Assembly (NCBI RefSeq): GCF_028356935.1
Contig: NZ_CP102798.1
Location: 744,001 to 808,000, forward strand
Length of the DNA stretch: 64,000 nt
Reading direction: 5' to 3'
Source of the DNA: Lysinibacillus sp. OF-1
GTDB lineage: Bacteria; Bacillota; Bacilli; Bacillales_A; Planococcaceae
Under the pieces are notes generated by a model. It was not told where the DNA came from. It did no database searches and was given only the letters and a program-made list of their open reading frames with translations. A program made the translations under genes and the position numbers. This document shows positions 16,873 to 27,107 of the stretch, piece by piece (positions within the stretch are counted from its first letter, which is position 1; each line of letters opens with the position of its first letter).

Positions 16873-18999
16873 ATGCAATTTCAACAAACAGATAACAAAA
16901 AACCACTAGAGCAATTTGGACGAAATTTGATTGAAGAAGTTAAAAACGGCAAAATGGACCCAGTTATCGGGCGTGATGAGGAAATTCGAAATGTCATTCG
17001 TATTTTAACACGCAAAACGAAAAATAATCCTGTATTAATTGGTGAACCAGGAGTTGGTAAAACAGCGATTGTTGAGGGTTTAGCACAGCGTATTGTGAAA
17101 GGCGATGTGCCAGAGGGCTTGAAAGAATGTGTGTTATATGAGCTAGATATGAGTGCTTTAATCGCAGGGGCAAGCTATCGTGGCCAATTTGAAGAGCGCT
17201 TAAAAGGTGTGTTAAAAGAGGTGAAAGATTCAGAAGGACAAATCATTTTATTTATTGATGAAATTCATACCATCGTCGGCGCAGGCAAAACAGACGGTGC
17301 TATGGATGCAGGGAATATGCTCAAGCCTATGCTTGCACGCGGTGAACTACATTGTATTGGTGCTACAACACTAGATGAGTATCGTATGTACATTGAAAAA
17401 GATCCTGCTTTAGAGCGACGATTCCAGCAAGTTCTTGTACGTGAGCCTTCGATTGAGGATACGGTTTCCATTTTACGGGGCTTAAAAGAACGCTTTGAAT
17501 TACATCATGCAGTACGAATTCATGACAGAGCAATTGTTGCGGCAGCAGAACTGTCCAACCGATATATTACAGAGCGATTTTTACCTGATAAGGCAATTGA
17601 TTTAATTGATGAGGCTTGTGCGATGATTCGTACAGAAATTGATTCGATGCCACAGGAATTAGACGCAGTGACACGTCGCATTATGCAGCTTGAGATTGAA
17701 GAACAGGCATTACGTAAGGAAAAGGACGAAGCAAGTAAAAAACGTCTAGAGCAATTGCGTGAGGAATTAACAAAATTAAAAGAATCCTCAGAGGGCATGC
17801 GCCAACAATGGGAAGCAGAAAAAGAAATGTTACACGACATTCAGAAAAAACGGGAAACATTAGATAAATACCGTCGTGATTTAGATGAAGCAGAAAGTAA
17901 ATATGATTTAAATAAAGCTGCGGAATTACGCCATGGCAAAATCCCAACATTAGAAAAGGAAATTCAGGAACTCGAAAAACAGTTAGAAAATGGGGCAGAA
18001 TCCCGCATTTTACGTGAAGAAGTAACGGCAGATGAAATTGCTGCGATCGTTTCCCGCTGGACAGGAATTCCTGTAACAAAATTAGTAGAAGGAGAGCGTG
18101 AAAAACTTCTACGATTAAAGGATACATTACATGAAAGAGTAGTCGGTCAAGACACAGCAGTACAATTAGTAACAGAAGCTGTATGGCGTGCACGTGCAGG
18201 TATTAAAGATCCACATCGTCCGATTGGGAGCTTTTTATTCTTAGGTCCAACAGGTGTTGGTAAAACTGAGCTTGCTAAGGCACTTGCTGCGCAGTTATTT
18301 GATGCAGAAGATCACTTTATTCGAATTGATATGAGTGAATACATGGAGAAACATAGTGTGTCTCGTCTCGTTGGTGCTCCTCCAGGCTATGTAGGTTATG
18401 AGGAGGGCGGACAATTAACAGAGGCTGTACGCCGAAATCCATATTCCGTGGTCCTCCTAGATGAAATTGAAAAAGCACATCCAGATGTGGCGAATATTTT
18501 ATTACAAATTTTAGATGATGGCCGCATTACAGATAGTCAGGGACGTATGGTGAATTTTACAAATACAGTGGTCATTCTAACATCCAATATTGGCTCTAGT
18601 TATTTAATGGAGGCAAAAGAAGGCGATAATGCTGTTGAAGACTTAGTGATGACGGCCCTACGCCAACATTTTAAACCAGAATTATTAAACCGTATGGATG
18701 ACATTATCTTTTTCCATGCTTTATCTACAAAGCATTTTACTGCGATTGCTTGGAAGTACGTGGAGCAACTGATTAAACGTGTGGCAGAACAGGAAATTAC
18801 TTTATCTGTCGAGCAAGAGGTTATTGACTGGGTAGTACAGCAAGGAGCGGATGCTCAGTTTGGAGCGAGACCATTAAAACGCTTTGTACAACGACATATC
18901 GAAACAGCAGTAGCTAGAGAACTGCTTCGTGGTGAGGTTTTACCAGGAGAAACTTTGCATGTGAAAATGCGTGATGGTCAATGTGTTGTGGAAAAATAA
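16873..18999 (+). CDS. clpB: ClpB-type disaggregase lacking the N-terminal domain
   Basis: 708 residues against about 860 for typical ClpB. AAA+ domain 1 has Walker A GEPGVGKT (about residue 58) and [13 protein letters not shown] full-length coiled-coil M-domain follows (about residues 255-380, including [15 protein letters not shown]), the mark of ClpB rather than ClpC or ClpE. AAA+ domain 2 has [12 protein letters not shown] and [12 protein letters not shown]. The substrate-gripping N-domain is missing: ATG 16873 has a strong AAAGGAG at 16858-16864 and the CtsR promoter lies only 70-115 bases upstream, so no N-domain is encoded here. It should act with DnaK in protein reactivation. Confidence 0.92.
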   Translation: MQFQQTDNKKPLEQFGRNLIEEVKNGKMDPVIGRDEEIRNVIRILTRKTKNNPVLIGEPGVGKTAIVEGLAQRIVKGDVPEGLKECVLYELDMSALIAGASYRGQFEERLKGVLKEVKDSEGQIILFIDEIHTIVGAGKTDGAMDAGNMLKPMLARGELHCIGATTLDEYRMYIEKDPALERRFQQVLVREPSIEDTVSILRGLKERFELHHAVRIHDRAIVAAAELSNRYITERFLPDKAIDLIDEACAMIRTEIDSMPQELDAVTRRIMQLEIEEQALRKEKDEASKKRLEQLREELTKLKESSEGMRQQWEAEKEMLHDIQKKRETLDKYRRDLDEAESKYDLNKAAELRHGKIPTLEKEIQELEKQLENGAESRILREEVTADEIAAIVSRWTGIPVTKLVEGEREKLLRLKDTLHERVVGQDTAVQLVTEAVWRARAGIKDPHRPIGSFLFLGPTGVGKTELAKALAAQLFDAEDHFIRIDMSEYMEKHSVSRLVGAPPGYVGYEEGGQLTEAVRRNPYSVVLLDEIEKAHPDVANILLQILDDGRITDSQGRMVNFTNTVVILTSNIGSSYLMEAKEGDNAVEDLVMTALRQHFKPELLNRMDDIIFFHALSTKHFTAIAWKYVEQLIKRVAEQEITLSVEQEVIDWVVQQGADAQFGARPLKRFVQRHIETAVARELLRGEVLPGETLHVKMRDGQCVVEK

Positions 19000-19002
19000 C
19001 AG

Positions 19003-19039
19003 AAAAAACCTGTTCGGCAATGTGCTGAACAGGTTTTTT
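19003..19039. terminator. terminator between clpB and yjzD
   Basis: AAAAAACCTGTTCGGCA pairs with TGCTGAACAGGTTTTTT (one mispair in the stem). Bidirectional. Confidence 0.92.
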
Positions 19040-19048
19040 CTAGATAAA

Positions 19049-19243
19049 TTAATGATGGTCTGCAGCTTCTGGTGTAGGGTCGTTTGGAATGATTGCTCCA
19101 ATAATAAAGATTAGAATGGAGAATACAACAGAAACGATTGCCCCTGTTTTAAAATCAAATGGTACACCAAGTACAGAGCTGACTACGTAGTTTAACATAG
19201 AAACTAGTAGGAATGACCATATGAACGTTACGATATATTGCAT
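19049..19243 (-). CDS. yjzD: DUF2929 small membrane protein, YjzD-like
   Basis: 64-residue protein with two hydrophobic helices (about residues 2-24 and 33-54) and a hydrophilic tail, MQYIVTFIWSFLL...DPTPEAADHH. It matches the DUF2929/YjzD family, found next to fabH in Bacillus. GAGG eight bases before ATG 19243 decides the start; GTG 19252 overlaps the binding site. Function unknown. Confidence 0.8.
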   Translation of the reverse strand: MQYIVTFIWSFLLVSMLNYVVSSVLGVPFDFKTGAIVSVVFSILIFIIGAIIPNDPTPEAADHH

Positions 19244-19253
19244 TAATTTCACC

Positions 19254-19740
19254 TCAACCGAACTTTTTTCATTATAAGGTTTTACTCATATTCATTATCA
19301 TATCATAACATAAATCGAAAAAAAATGAACCTTTTATGTGAAACATGGCGAATTTGTCACAACAAATACGAGGATCTGCAATTTATATTCAACGGTATAT
19401 CGTAGCATTTGATTGCAGAAGGTATGCTGATGTTTAATGATAGGAAGTTAGTGTGTGCTTTGTAATGAAGAAGAGTCAGGGGAATTTGTCTCGATTAGGG
19501 TTTTTGCTCGTAACGAGTGAAGAAGCGCTCTAATTATAGTAGGGACTTGGCTCAGAGCTAGTAGAAAGCGCCCCTAAGTAAGACACTCCGTTCATAAAAA
19601 GGTGAACAGTACTATGACGTAGAAGTTCACCCGCTTAAAAATGACGATAATGCCAAAACTCTCGCCTAACCTAATAAAGAGTCAGCCCTCACCAAAAATA
19701 AAATCTCCACCACGTCCAAAACACATTAATTTTAAATCAT
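19254..19740. other. geneless interval before fabH
   Basis: About 490 bases without a credible gene on either strand. The only structure I see is a small hairpin, GGTGAAC...GTTCACC (about 19601-19632), and scattered imperfect repeats (AAGAGTCAG at about 19475 and 19677). It could be a decayed repeat or gene; nothing identifies it. Confidence 0.4.
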
Positions 19741-19741
19741 C

Positions 19742-19787
19742 TTGCGTCCTTCCTTTCGTATGCGTTATAATTATGACCAGTTACTAA
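19742..19787 (+). promoter_or_regulatory. fabH-fabF promoter with FapR-like operator
   Basis: TTGCGT (19742-19747), 18-bp spacer, TATAAT (19766-19771). TTATGACCAGTTACTAA (19771-19787) overlaps the end of the -10 and resembles the FapR palindrome (TTAGTACCTxxTACTAA). FapR controls fabHA-fabF from the same position in B. subtilis, with malonyl-CoA as inducer. Confidence 0.65.
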
Positions 19788-19820
19788 TAATTGATAGTAA
19801 GAAAGCTGAGGGGTTGCTAT

Positions 19821-20759
19821 ATGAACGCTGGTATTATAGGAATTGGCAAATATGTTCCTGAGAAGGTCGTTACAAATTTTGATTTGGAAAAAATAATGGA
19901 TACTTCAGATGAATGGATTCGAACTCGAACAGGCATTGAAGAACGTCATTTTGCGGCAGAGGATCAGGAAACTTCAGATTTAGCAGTAGCAGCTGCTAAA
20001 GAAGCTATTGCAAAAGCGGGTATTACGCCAGAGGAAATTGGTTTAATACTTGTAGCAACTGTCACACAGGATCAAACTTTTCCAAGTGTAGCATGTATGG
20101 TTCAGGAACAAATCGGAGCAGTGAATGCGGCGGCGATGGATCAAGCAGCGGCATGTGCAGGATTTATATATAGCTTAGTGACAGCGAAGCACTTTGTAGA
20201 GGCAAATACTTATAAATATGTCTTAGTAGTAGGTGTAGAAAAGCTGTCGAAAGTCATTGATTGGAAGGATCGTAATACAGCTGTTTTATTCGGTGATGGT
20301 GCTAGTGCAGCCATTGTTGGGCCAGTATCTGAAGGCAGAGGTATTGTATCATTTGAACTTGGTGCTGATGGTACAGGCGGTAAAAACCTTTATTTAACAC
20401 AGCAAGACACGATTACAATGAATGGTCGTGAAGTGTTTAAGTTTGCTGTACGTCAAATGGGTGAATCGGCTGTTAATGTGTTAAAGAAAGCAGGATTAAC
20501 AAAAGAAGACGTAGATTTTTTAGTGCCGCATCAGGCAAATATACGAATTATGGAATCTGCTCGTGAGCGATTAGAGCTACCACCTGAAAAAATGTCAAAA
20601 ACGATTCATAAATATGGAAATACTTCAGCAGCATCTATTGGTATTTCCTTGGTAGATGAGCTCGAAGCAGGTAAGATTAAAGAGGATGACTTATTAGTCC
20701 TCGTTGGTTTTGGTGGCGGCTTAACATGGGGTGCCGTAGCCATGAGATGGGGAAAATAA
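19821..20759 (+). CDS. fabH: beta-ketoacyl-ACP synthase III (FabH)
   Basis: 312-residue enzyme that starts fatty-acid synthesis by condensing an acyl-CoA primer with malonyl-ACP; branched-chain primers are expected in Bacillales. The catalytic triad is visible: Cys in AAACAGF (about residue 112), His in VPHQAN (about 238) and Asn in YGNTSAASI (about 268). ATG 19821 has GAGGGG seven bases upstream; the in-frame ATG at 19791 lies against the operator and has none. First gene of a fabH-fabF operon; 30 bases separate the genes. Confidence 0.96.
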   Translation: MNAGIIGIGKYVPEKVVTNFDLEKIMDTSDEWIRTRTGIEERHFAAEDQETSDLAVAAAKEAIAKAGITPEEIGLILVATVTQDQTFPSVACMVQEQIGAVNAAAMDQAAACAGFIYSLVTAKHFVEANTYKYVLVVGVEKLSKVIDWKDRNTAVLFGDGASAAIVGPVSEGRGIVSFELGADGTGGKNLYLTQQDTITMNGREVFKFAVRQMGESAVNVLKKAGLTKEDVDFLVPHQANIRIMESARERLELPPEKMSKTIHKYGNTSAASIGISLVDELEAGKIKEDDLLVLVGFGGGLTWGAVAMRWGK

Positions 20760-20789
20760 GAAGGAAAAATGCTTGAGGGGAGTAAGACA

Positions 20790-22031
20790 ATGAGTAAACG
20801 ACGAGTAGTAATTACAGGAATTGGCGCAGTGACACCACTAGGAAATAGTATCGAAGAAACATGGGCTAACATCAAGGCTGGTAAATCTGGCATTGGTGAG
20901 CTGACACGATTGAATAAAGAACTTTTTGCAGCAAAAATCGCAGCAGAAGTGAAGGATTTCGATATTGAAAAATATATTGATCGTAAAGAAGCACGTAAAA
21001 TGGATCGTTTTACGCACTACGCGTTAGCCGCTTCCATTATGGCAATGGAAGATGCACAATTAACAATTGATGAAGAGCTAGCTCCACGTGCGGGTGTATG
21101 GATTGGCTCTGGTATCGGCGGTATGGAAACTTATGAACAACAATTTTTAACATTCCAAGAGCGTGGCGCAAGACGTGTCAGCCCATTCTTCATTCCAATG
21201 ATGATTCCTGATATGGCTTCAGGGCAAGTATCTATTCACGTTGGTGCAAAAGGTATTAACTCATGTTCTGTAACGGCGTGTGCTTCGGGAACAAACTCCA
21301 TTGGTGATGCCTTTAAAGTAATTGAACGTGGGGATGCAGATGTGATGATTTCAGGTGGTGCTGAATCACCAATCGTTACAATGGCTGTGGCAGGCTTCTG
21401 TGCAAATACAGCTTTATCATTAAATCCAGACCCACAAGCAGCATGTCGTCCATTTGATAAAAACCGCGATGGTTTTATTATCGGAGAAGGCGCTGGTATC
21501 GTTATTCTAGAAGAGTATGAACATGCAAAAGCTCGTGGCGCTAAAATATATGCTGAAGTTTTAGGTTATGGTGCAACAGGTGATGCACATCACATTACGG
21601 CTCCAGCTCCAGAGGGTGAGGGGGCAGCACGTGCAATGACGCAAGCATTGACAGATGGTGGAGTTGATCCATCACAAGTTGATTATATTAATGCACATGG
21701 TACTAGCACACCTTACAATGATTTATTTGAAACACAAGCTGTTAAAACTACTTTTGGTGATCATGCGTATAAGCTTGCTATGAGCTCTACAAAGTCTATG
21801 ACGGGTCACTTATTAGGAGCAGCTGGTGGTGTGGAAGCGATTTTCACAGCATTAGCCTTAAAAGAAGGCATTTTACCTCCAACAATTAATTTAGTAGATC
21901 CAGATCCAGAATGTGATTTAGATTATGTTCCAAACGAAGCGAGAGAAGCAAACATTCAATATGCGATGAGTAATTCTCTTGGTTTTGGTGGTCACAATGC
22001 CAGTCTTCTATTCAAAAAATATGAAGCATAA
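20790..22031 (+). CDS. fabF: beta-ketoacyl-ACP synthase II (FabF)
   Basis: 413 residues, exactly the usual length, the elongation condensing enzyme of type II fatty-acid synthesis. Cys in VTACASGT (about residue 163), His in [11 protein letters not shown] (about 303) and His in [11 protein letters not shown] (about 340) form the Cys-His-His active site. The start ATG 20790 has GAGGGGAG upstream; ATG 20769 in frame precedes that site. Cotranscribed with fabH and followed by a strong terminator. Confidence 0.97.
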   Translation: MSKRRVVITGIGAVTPLGNSIEETWANIKAGKSGIGELTRLNKELFAAKIAAEVKDFDIEKYIDRKEARKMDRFTHYALAASIMAMEDAQLTIDEELAPRAGVWIGSGIGGMETYEQQFLTFQERGARRVSPFFIPMMIPDMASGQVSIHVGAKGINSCSVTACASGTNSIGDAFKVIERGDADVMISGGAESPIVTMAVAGFCANTALSLNPDPQAACRPFDKNRDGFIIGEGAGIVILEEYEHAKARGAKIYAEVLGYGATGDAHHITAPAPEGEGAARAMTQALTDGGVDPSQVDYINAHGTSTPYNDLFETQAVKTTFGDHAYKLAMSSTKSMTGHLLGAAGGVEAIFTALALKEGILPPTINLVDPDPECDLDYVPNEAREANIQYAMSNSLGFGGHNASLLFKKYEA

Positions 22032-22042
22032 TATATAAACTT

Positions 22043-22083
22043 AAAAAACGTCAGCCAAATTTAAACGGCTGACGTCTTTTTTT
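22043..22083 (+). terminator. fabHF terminator
   Basis: ACGTCAGCC pairs with GGCTGACGT, then a run of T. Confidence 0.92.
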
Positions 22084-22136
22084 ATAGTTTTGTGAATAAA
22101 TGATAAGTAAGAAGAAATAGAAAGGATGCCTCTACT

Positions 22137-22358
22137 GTGTTTCGTCTCTTTTTATTTTTAGTAAGCTATGGCTTAATGATTCTCTCTGTAGGGAATCTCA
22201 TATTGTATTTAAATTATCGAACATTAGGTTATTCCTGGAAGGTTGTTTTCAAATTTATTTTTCAAACAACAGAATTTTATATGGCGGTAGGAGCCTGCAT
22301 TATCATTTGCGCTGTTGTGCTTGATTTAGGCTTTGATCGCTCCACAGACAAGCCATAA
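22137..22358 (+). CDS. small two-helix membrane protein, function unknown
   Basis: 73 residues with hydrophobic segments at about 2-25 and 48-65 separated by a loop containing YLNYRTLGYSWK. GTG 22137 is preceded by AAAGGA (22121-22126) at ten bases. Its stop lies one base from the trpS stop on the other strand, with no terminator between them. I do not recognise the family. The coding case rests on the binding site, length and membrane pattern. Confidence 0.65.
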   Translation: MFRLFLFLVSYGLMILSVGNLILYLNYRTLGYSWKVVFKFIFQTTEFYMAVGACIIICAVVLDLGFDRSTDKP

Positions 22359-22359
22359 A

Positions 22360-23415
<1,056 letters not shown>

Positions 23416-23418
23416 TCA

Positions 23419-23720
23419 CGATAAAGACAAAAAAACATCATGCGTCCTCATTAGATTTTTTCTAATGAAGGGACGAATGATGTTTTGAATCCGCGGTACC
23501 ACCCAGCTTGCCTAAAAGGCCACTCAGCTTCGTAACGTGAAGGGACGAGCTCTGCTAATAGCTTCTAACAGCGTTCACAAAGCTAACTCGGAAGTCCATT
23601 CCACATGTCTCCACGATCTGTTTGCAGCAACCACAGACTCTCTAAACGTGAAATGAACATATGTACTACTCTTCGTCAGCGTTTTTCTCAATTTAAATTA
23701 TTCAAATTGATTTGATTGCA
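23419..23720 (-). promoter_or_regulatory. T-box leader of trpS (tRNA-Trp responsive)
   Basis: On the minus strand the leader shows the Stem I distal motif (AGAGAGTCTGTGGTTGCTG), a specifier loop GGAATGGACTTCC in which TGG (23598-23596) is the Trp codon, the T-box sequence GGGTGGTACCGCGG (about 23507-23491), then a terminator stem ending in a T-run (23486-23428). Uncharged tRNA-Trp stabilises the antiterminator and switches trpS on. Confidence 0.95.
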
Positions 23721-23724
23721 AAGA

Positions 23725-23753
23725 ATTATATTATAAAGATTCCATTGTGTAAA
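23725..23753 (-). promoter_or_regulatory. trpS T-box promoter
   Basis: On the minus strand TTTACA (23753-23748), exactly 17-bp spacer, TATAAT (23730-23725), placing the start just before the T-box leader. Confidence 0.85.
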
Positions 23754-23759
23754 GTCAGA

Positions 23760-24040
23760 CTTTTGACGGTGGTTTTTTTCGAGAAAAAATTATATGCTTT
23801 TTTTGTTGTGTAATTTTGTTATAAATATAAATTTTTTTATTAAAATTGTGTTTAGGTGTACACGTCAAATTGACAATTTTCTCGTTTAATCTTTTTAAAT
23901 GAGAACAACTAAGATACATGCTTGGATGTTTAAAATGCACTGAAAGTGGGAATGTTAGTAGTAGCACATAAGATAGAAGGAAATACGCTTTATTAAAAGC
24001 TGTATAAAGAGACAGAATAATTTGTGATGGGTTCAGTCTT
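23760..24040. other. AT-rich geneless interval before spx
   Basis: Very A/T-rich, with no credible gene or recognisable repeat on either strand. A possible spx promoter lies just beyond it (TATTCA 24056-24061, 17 bp, TATAAT 24079-24084). Confidence 0.4.
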
Positions 24041-24175
24041 TTTTTATTGGAACTATATTCAAATACAGCTGAGTGCTGTATAATGGTACTGTGTATTTTA
24101 CTTTACATTAATTCTAATTTAACACTTTGGTTCTGGTTTATAGATAATGATTACAAAATGAAAGGATGTGTCAGA

Positions 24176-24574
24176 ATGATCGTAACCCTATTTACATCAC
24201 CAAGTTGTACCTCTTGTCGTAAAGCGAAAGCTTGGTTAGAGGAGCACGAAATTCCATATACAGAACGTAATATATTTTCTGAGCCACTAAGTATTAGTGA
24301 AATTAAAAAAATTTTACGTATGACAGAAGACGGGACAGATGAAATCATTTCTACTCGTTCAAAAATATTTCAAAAATTAAATGTGGATGTTGAAAGTTTA
24401 CCACTACAACGTTTATATGAATTAATTCAGGAGTATCCTGGTTTATTACGCCGACCAATTATTTTGGACGAAAAACGTCTACAAGTTGGCTATAATGAAG
24501 ATGAAATTCGTCGCTTCCTACCTCGAAAAGTTCGAGCATATCAGCTTCAAGAAGCGCAACGAATGGTGAATTAA
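24176..24574 (+). CDS. spx: transcriptional regulator Spx
   Basis: 132-residue ArsC-fold regulator that binds the RNA polymerase alpha C-terminal domain and redirects transcription under disulfide stress. The redox switch CTSC is at residues 11-14, RRPIILD (about 91) is the usual Spx motif, and the tail [10 protein letters not shown] is conserved. ATG 24176 has AAAGGA nine bases upstream; the frame is open to 24047 without support. mecA follows as in B. subtilis. Its proteolysis by ClpXP uses YjbH, encoded at 29.8 kb here. Confidence 0.96.
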   Translation: MIVTLFTSPSCTSCRKAKAWLEEHEIPYTERNIFSEPLSISEIKKILRMTEDGTDEIISTRSKIFQKLNVDVESLPLQRLYELIQEYPGLLRRPIILDEKRLQVGYNEDEIRRFLPRKVRAYQLQEAQRMVN

Positions 24575-24603
24575 ACCTACTCATTTTGAATAATATATAT
24601 TGT

Positions 24604-24647
24604 AGATGTTACAAATGTGGAATGCATGTTGTGACATCTATTTTTTT
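24604..24647 (+). terminator. spx terminator
   Basis: AGATGTTACAA pairs with TTGTGACATCT (one mispair), then a T-run. Confidence 0.88.
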
Positions 24648-25008
24648 ATGTTTTACTTATGTAAAACCTTCTATATGAAGTATAATAATTGATAGGGAAA
24701 AGTCATATATTTCCGTAAAAGTATGTTAAACTTGATTTAAGTTAAATAGTTTACTACAATTTCAATAATTCAAATATCTTCTGTGAAACGGTGTATATCC
24801 TTTTCATTTTATGACAGAACAGCATACAATAGAGTTAGAGACAACTGTGAACAAAAAAAATCATGTTTGCGGTTCCTCGATGGTTTTACTGAGTGTGGTC
24901 AAAGGTTGAAAAACAAATGCAGTATGAAGGTTAAAAACAAAGAATAAAAGCATACTAATGAAACAAAACTGTTTTTCAGCATATGACAGTGAAGGGAGAT
25001 GAGGTCTA
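24648..25008. other. spx-mecA intergenic interval
   Basis: About 360 bases, AT-rich, no gene seen. It should hold the mecA promoter; TACAAT at about 24825 is the best -10, but no convincing -35 accompanies it. Confidence 0.35.
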
Positions 25009-25677
25009 GTGGACATCGAACGTGTAAATGAAAATACACTCAAGCTCTTTATTACGTATAATGATATAGAGGATCGCGGCTATAGTCGTGAAGAAATTTG
25101 GTACAATCGAGCAAAGGGTGAGCAACTTTTTTGGGATATGATTGATGAAGTAAACACGGAGGATTACTTTGATGTAGAGGGTCCGATTTGGATTCACATC
25201 AATGCATCTGAAGTAGGCTTAGAAATCATTGTCACACGTGCACATATTTTAAAAGACGGTGAAACATTAGATGGTCATTCGAGTTTTGATGAACACAAAG
25301 AAATGTTTGCACCATTCGATGAAGTTGGAGAAGATCTTCTTAGCCAGCTAACTCAACTTGGTGACATGGATGAGTCAGAGTTATTTATGGATACAGACAT
25401 TTATGTTTATAAATTTAAAGATATTGATGAGTTAATCCCTGTCGCAAAACGAATGACAGACGAATTAGTGGATTCCTCATTATTCAAATATGAAGATTGG
25501 TACTATTTAGTTGTTGATTTCGGGAACGCAGATGAGGATTTAAATCGTCATGATCGAAATGCGGTCATCAAGGAATTTTTAACACCATCCAATTTAACCA
25601 TTCACCGTCTAGAGGAGTACGGTGAAAAGATTATGGAATTTAATTGCTTTGAAACAGTTCGAAAATACTTTGCATAA
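25009..25677 (+). CDS. mecA: adaptor protein MecA
   Basis: 222-residue adaptor that hands substrates such as ComK to ClpC-ClpP. The N-terminal substrate-binding part starts MDIERVNENTLKLFITYNDIEDRGY; a central acidic linker (about residues 75-125) leads to the C-terminal ClpC-binding domain (about 130-222). GTG 25009 is the start, with GGGAG at 24994-24998. Length and order after spx match B. subtilis (218 residues). The downstream coiA suggests a conserved competence neighbourhood. Confidence 0.95.
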   Translation: MDIERVNENTLKLFITYNDIEDRGYSREEIWYNRAKGEQLFWDMIDEVNTEDYFDVEGPIWIHINASEVGLEIIVTRAHILKDGETLDGHSSFDEHKEMFAPFDEVGEDLLSQLTQLGDMDESELFMDTDIYVYKFKDIDELIPVAKRMTDELVDSSLFKYEDWYYLVVDFGNADEDLNRHDRNAVIKEFLTPSNLTIHRLEEYGEKIMEFNCFETVRKYFA

Positions 25678-25701
25678 GCATTAAAATACCTCATTTTTTA
25701 G

Positions 25702-25751
25702 ACTGTAGTAAAACTCGTAAATTTATTGAGTTTTGCTACAGTCCTTTTTTT
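25702..25751 (+). terminator. mecA terminator
   Basis: ACTGTAGTAAAACTC pairs with GAGTTTTGCTACAGT (one mispair), then CC and a T-run. Confidence 0.9.
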
Positions 25752-25934
25752 GCATTCATATTTAAGCTATCATCGGTTAATTGACCAGCGTTGTACAGGC
25801 CTCTCTGCTCATGCTGTGAAATCTGCTGAATGAAGATATATGAGACGGCATTTTTAAAATTTCAAGAAATAATTGCTTAATTTTTGTGAGGGCAAACCAA
25901 CTCCATTATAGTTGACTAAAAAGGAGTTGATTAA

Positions 25935-27056
25935 ATGCTGGTAGCTTATAACAACAAACAGCAGCTATTTCTCCCATATCAATATACGAGGAAAGCTTTA
26001 CAACGATATAGGCGACAAATGAAATTTTTTTGTCCTCAATGTCTAGAACCAGTTCAATTGAAAGTAGGTCAACATAATATTCCCCATTTTTCACACTTCG
26101 CCAAAAAGCATTGTCCACAATTGTTCGCTGAAGGTGAATCTAAACTTCATCTCCAAGGTAAAATGCAATTATTTGAATGGCTCACAAAGCATGGATATCA
26201 AGTGGAGCTAGAGCCATTTTTAAAGCAGCTTGCTCAACGCCCGGATTTGCTCATTACAATAAATGATCGTCACTATGCAATTGAATTTCAATGTAGCACA
26301 ATCTCCCATGAAAAATGGCAACAACGTACAGCTGGCTACGAAAAAAACGATATACAAGTAATTTGGCTTTTTCAAACGCCTCAAAGCAAAGATGCAATCA
26401 ACGGCATCAGCAAAATTACCATTTCCCCATTGCTGCAAAAATCGTTTATGACAACTACATCAGGTGTACCTTATTTAATGACGTATAACGCTAGGACGGC
26501 CCATTTTACTTATTGGACGAATCTTCTTCATGTACATGGGCATACTTTCATAGGTAAAGTTCAGACAATACCAGTCAATCAACAACACTTTCCTTTTTAT
26601 ATACCGAAGCAAATTACTCAAGAAGAATTTCAACAGTATTGGCAACTTTATAAACAAGCATGTAGGCAATTTGTATCTGCGCGTCTTTTATATAGTAAAA
26701 AGGGGGCGCAAGATTTATTTTTACGAAATTGCTATGAATTAAACTTTGCGTTAACTGCTATGCCTTCCTACATTGGAATTCCAGTGAAGGGTGGAGAAGC
26801 TATCTCCTTGTTTACTAGTGAATGGCAAACGATGCTGTTGCATTTTAGTAAACAATTAGGTCGACAGCCCTTTATGTTAACGAAGCAGGAGATTCACCAT
26901 TTTTTAAGTAAGCATCAACTAGAAGTGACAACACAGTCGGTAAGTGCTGTCCTGTATTATGGACAGCTCTTGAAGCATATGACTCAAGAAGAGCAGTTGC
27001 TAGATATTTGTGAGCATGTATATGTACATTTATTTGCAATTGCCACAATATATTGA
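25935..27056 (+). CDS. coiA: competence protein CoiA-like
   Basis: 373 residues. CoiA is a nuclease-like protein needed for recombination of incoming DNA in naturally competent Firmicutes. An N-terminal zinc-ribbon-like stretch CPQCLEPV (about residue 34) with HFSHF and CPQ is followed by a PD-(D/E)xK nuclease core: E in LQGKMQLFEWL, RPDLLI (about 101) and IEFQCS (about 115), a complete pattern. A helical C-terminal half follows. ATG 25935 has AAAAGGAG upstream. The name follows family and position between mecA and pepF (yjbF in B. subtilis). Whether this organism is competent is unknown. Confidence 0.88.
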   Translation: MLVAYNNKQQLFLPYQYTRKALQRYRRQMKFFCPQCLEPVQLKVGQHNIPHFSHFAKKHCPQLFAEGESKLHLQGKMQLFEWLTKHGYQVELEPFLKQLAQRPDLLITINDRHYAIEFQCSTISHEKWQQRTAGYEKNDIQVIWLFQTPQSKDAINGISKITISPLLQKSFMTTTSGVPYLMTYNARTAHFTYWTNLLHVHGHTFIGKVQTIPVNQQHFPFYIPKQITQEEFQQYWQLYKQACRQFVSARLLYSKKGAQDLFLRNCYELNFALTAMPSYIGIPVKGGEAISLFTSEWQTMLLHFSKQLGRQPFMLTKQEIHHFLSKHQLEVTTQSVSAVLYYGQLLKHMTQEEQLLDICEHVYVHLFAIATIY

Positions 27057-27107
27057 GAAAATATGAGAGTAAAAGGAAAAAAGCACATATAAAGGGGGCT
27101 GGCATAC

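Noticed and set aside
23755-23967. Minus-strand frame of 70 codons before spx
   Set aside because: Low-complexity AT-rich translation, no binding site and no similarity.
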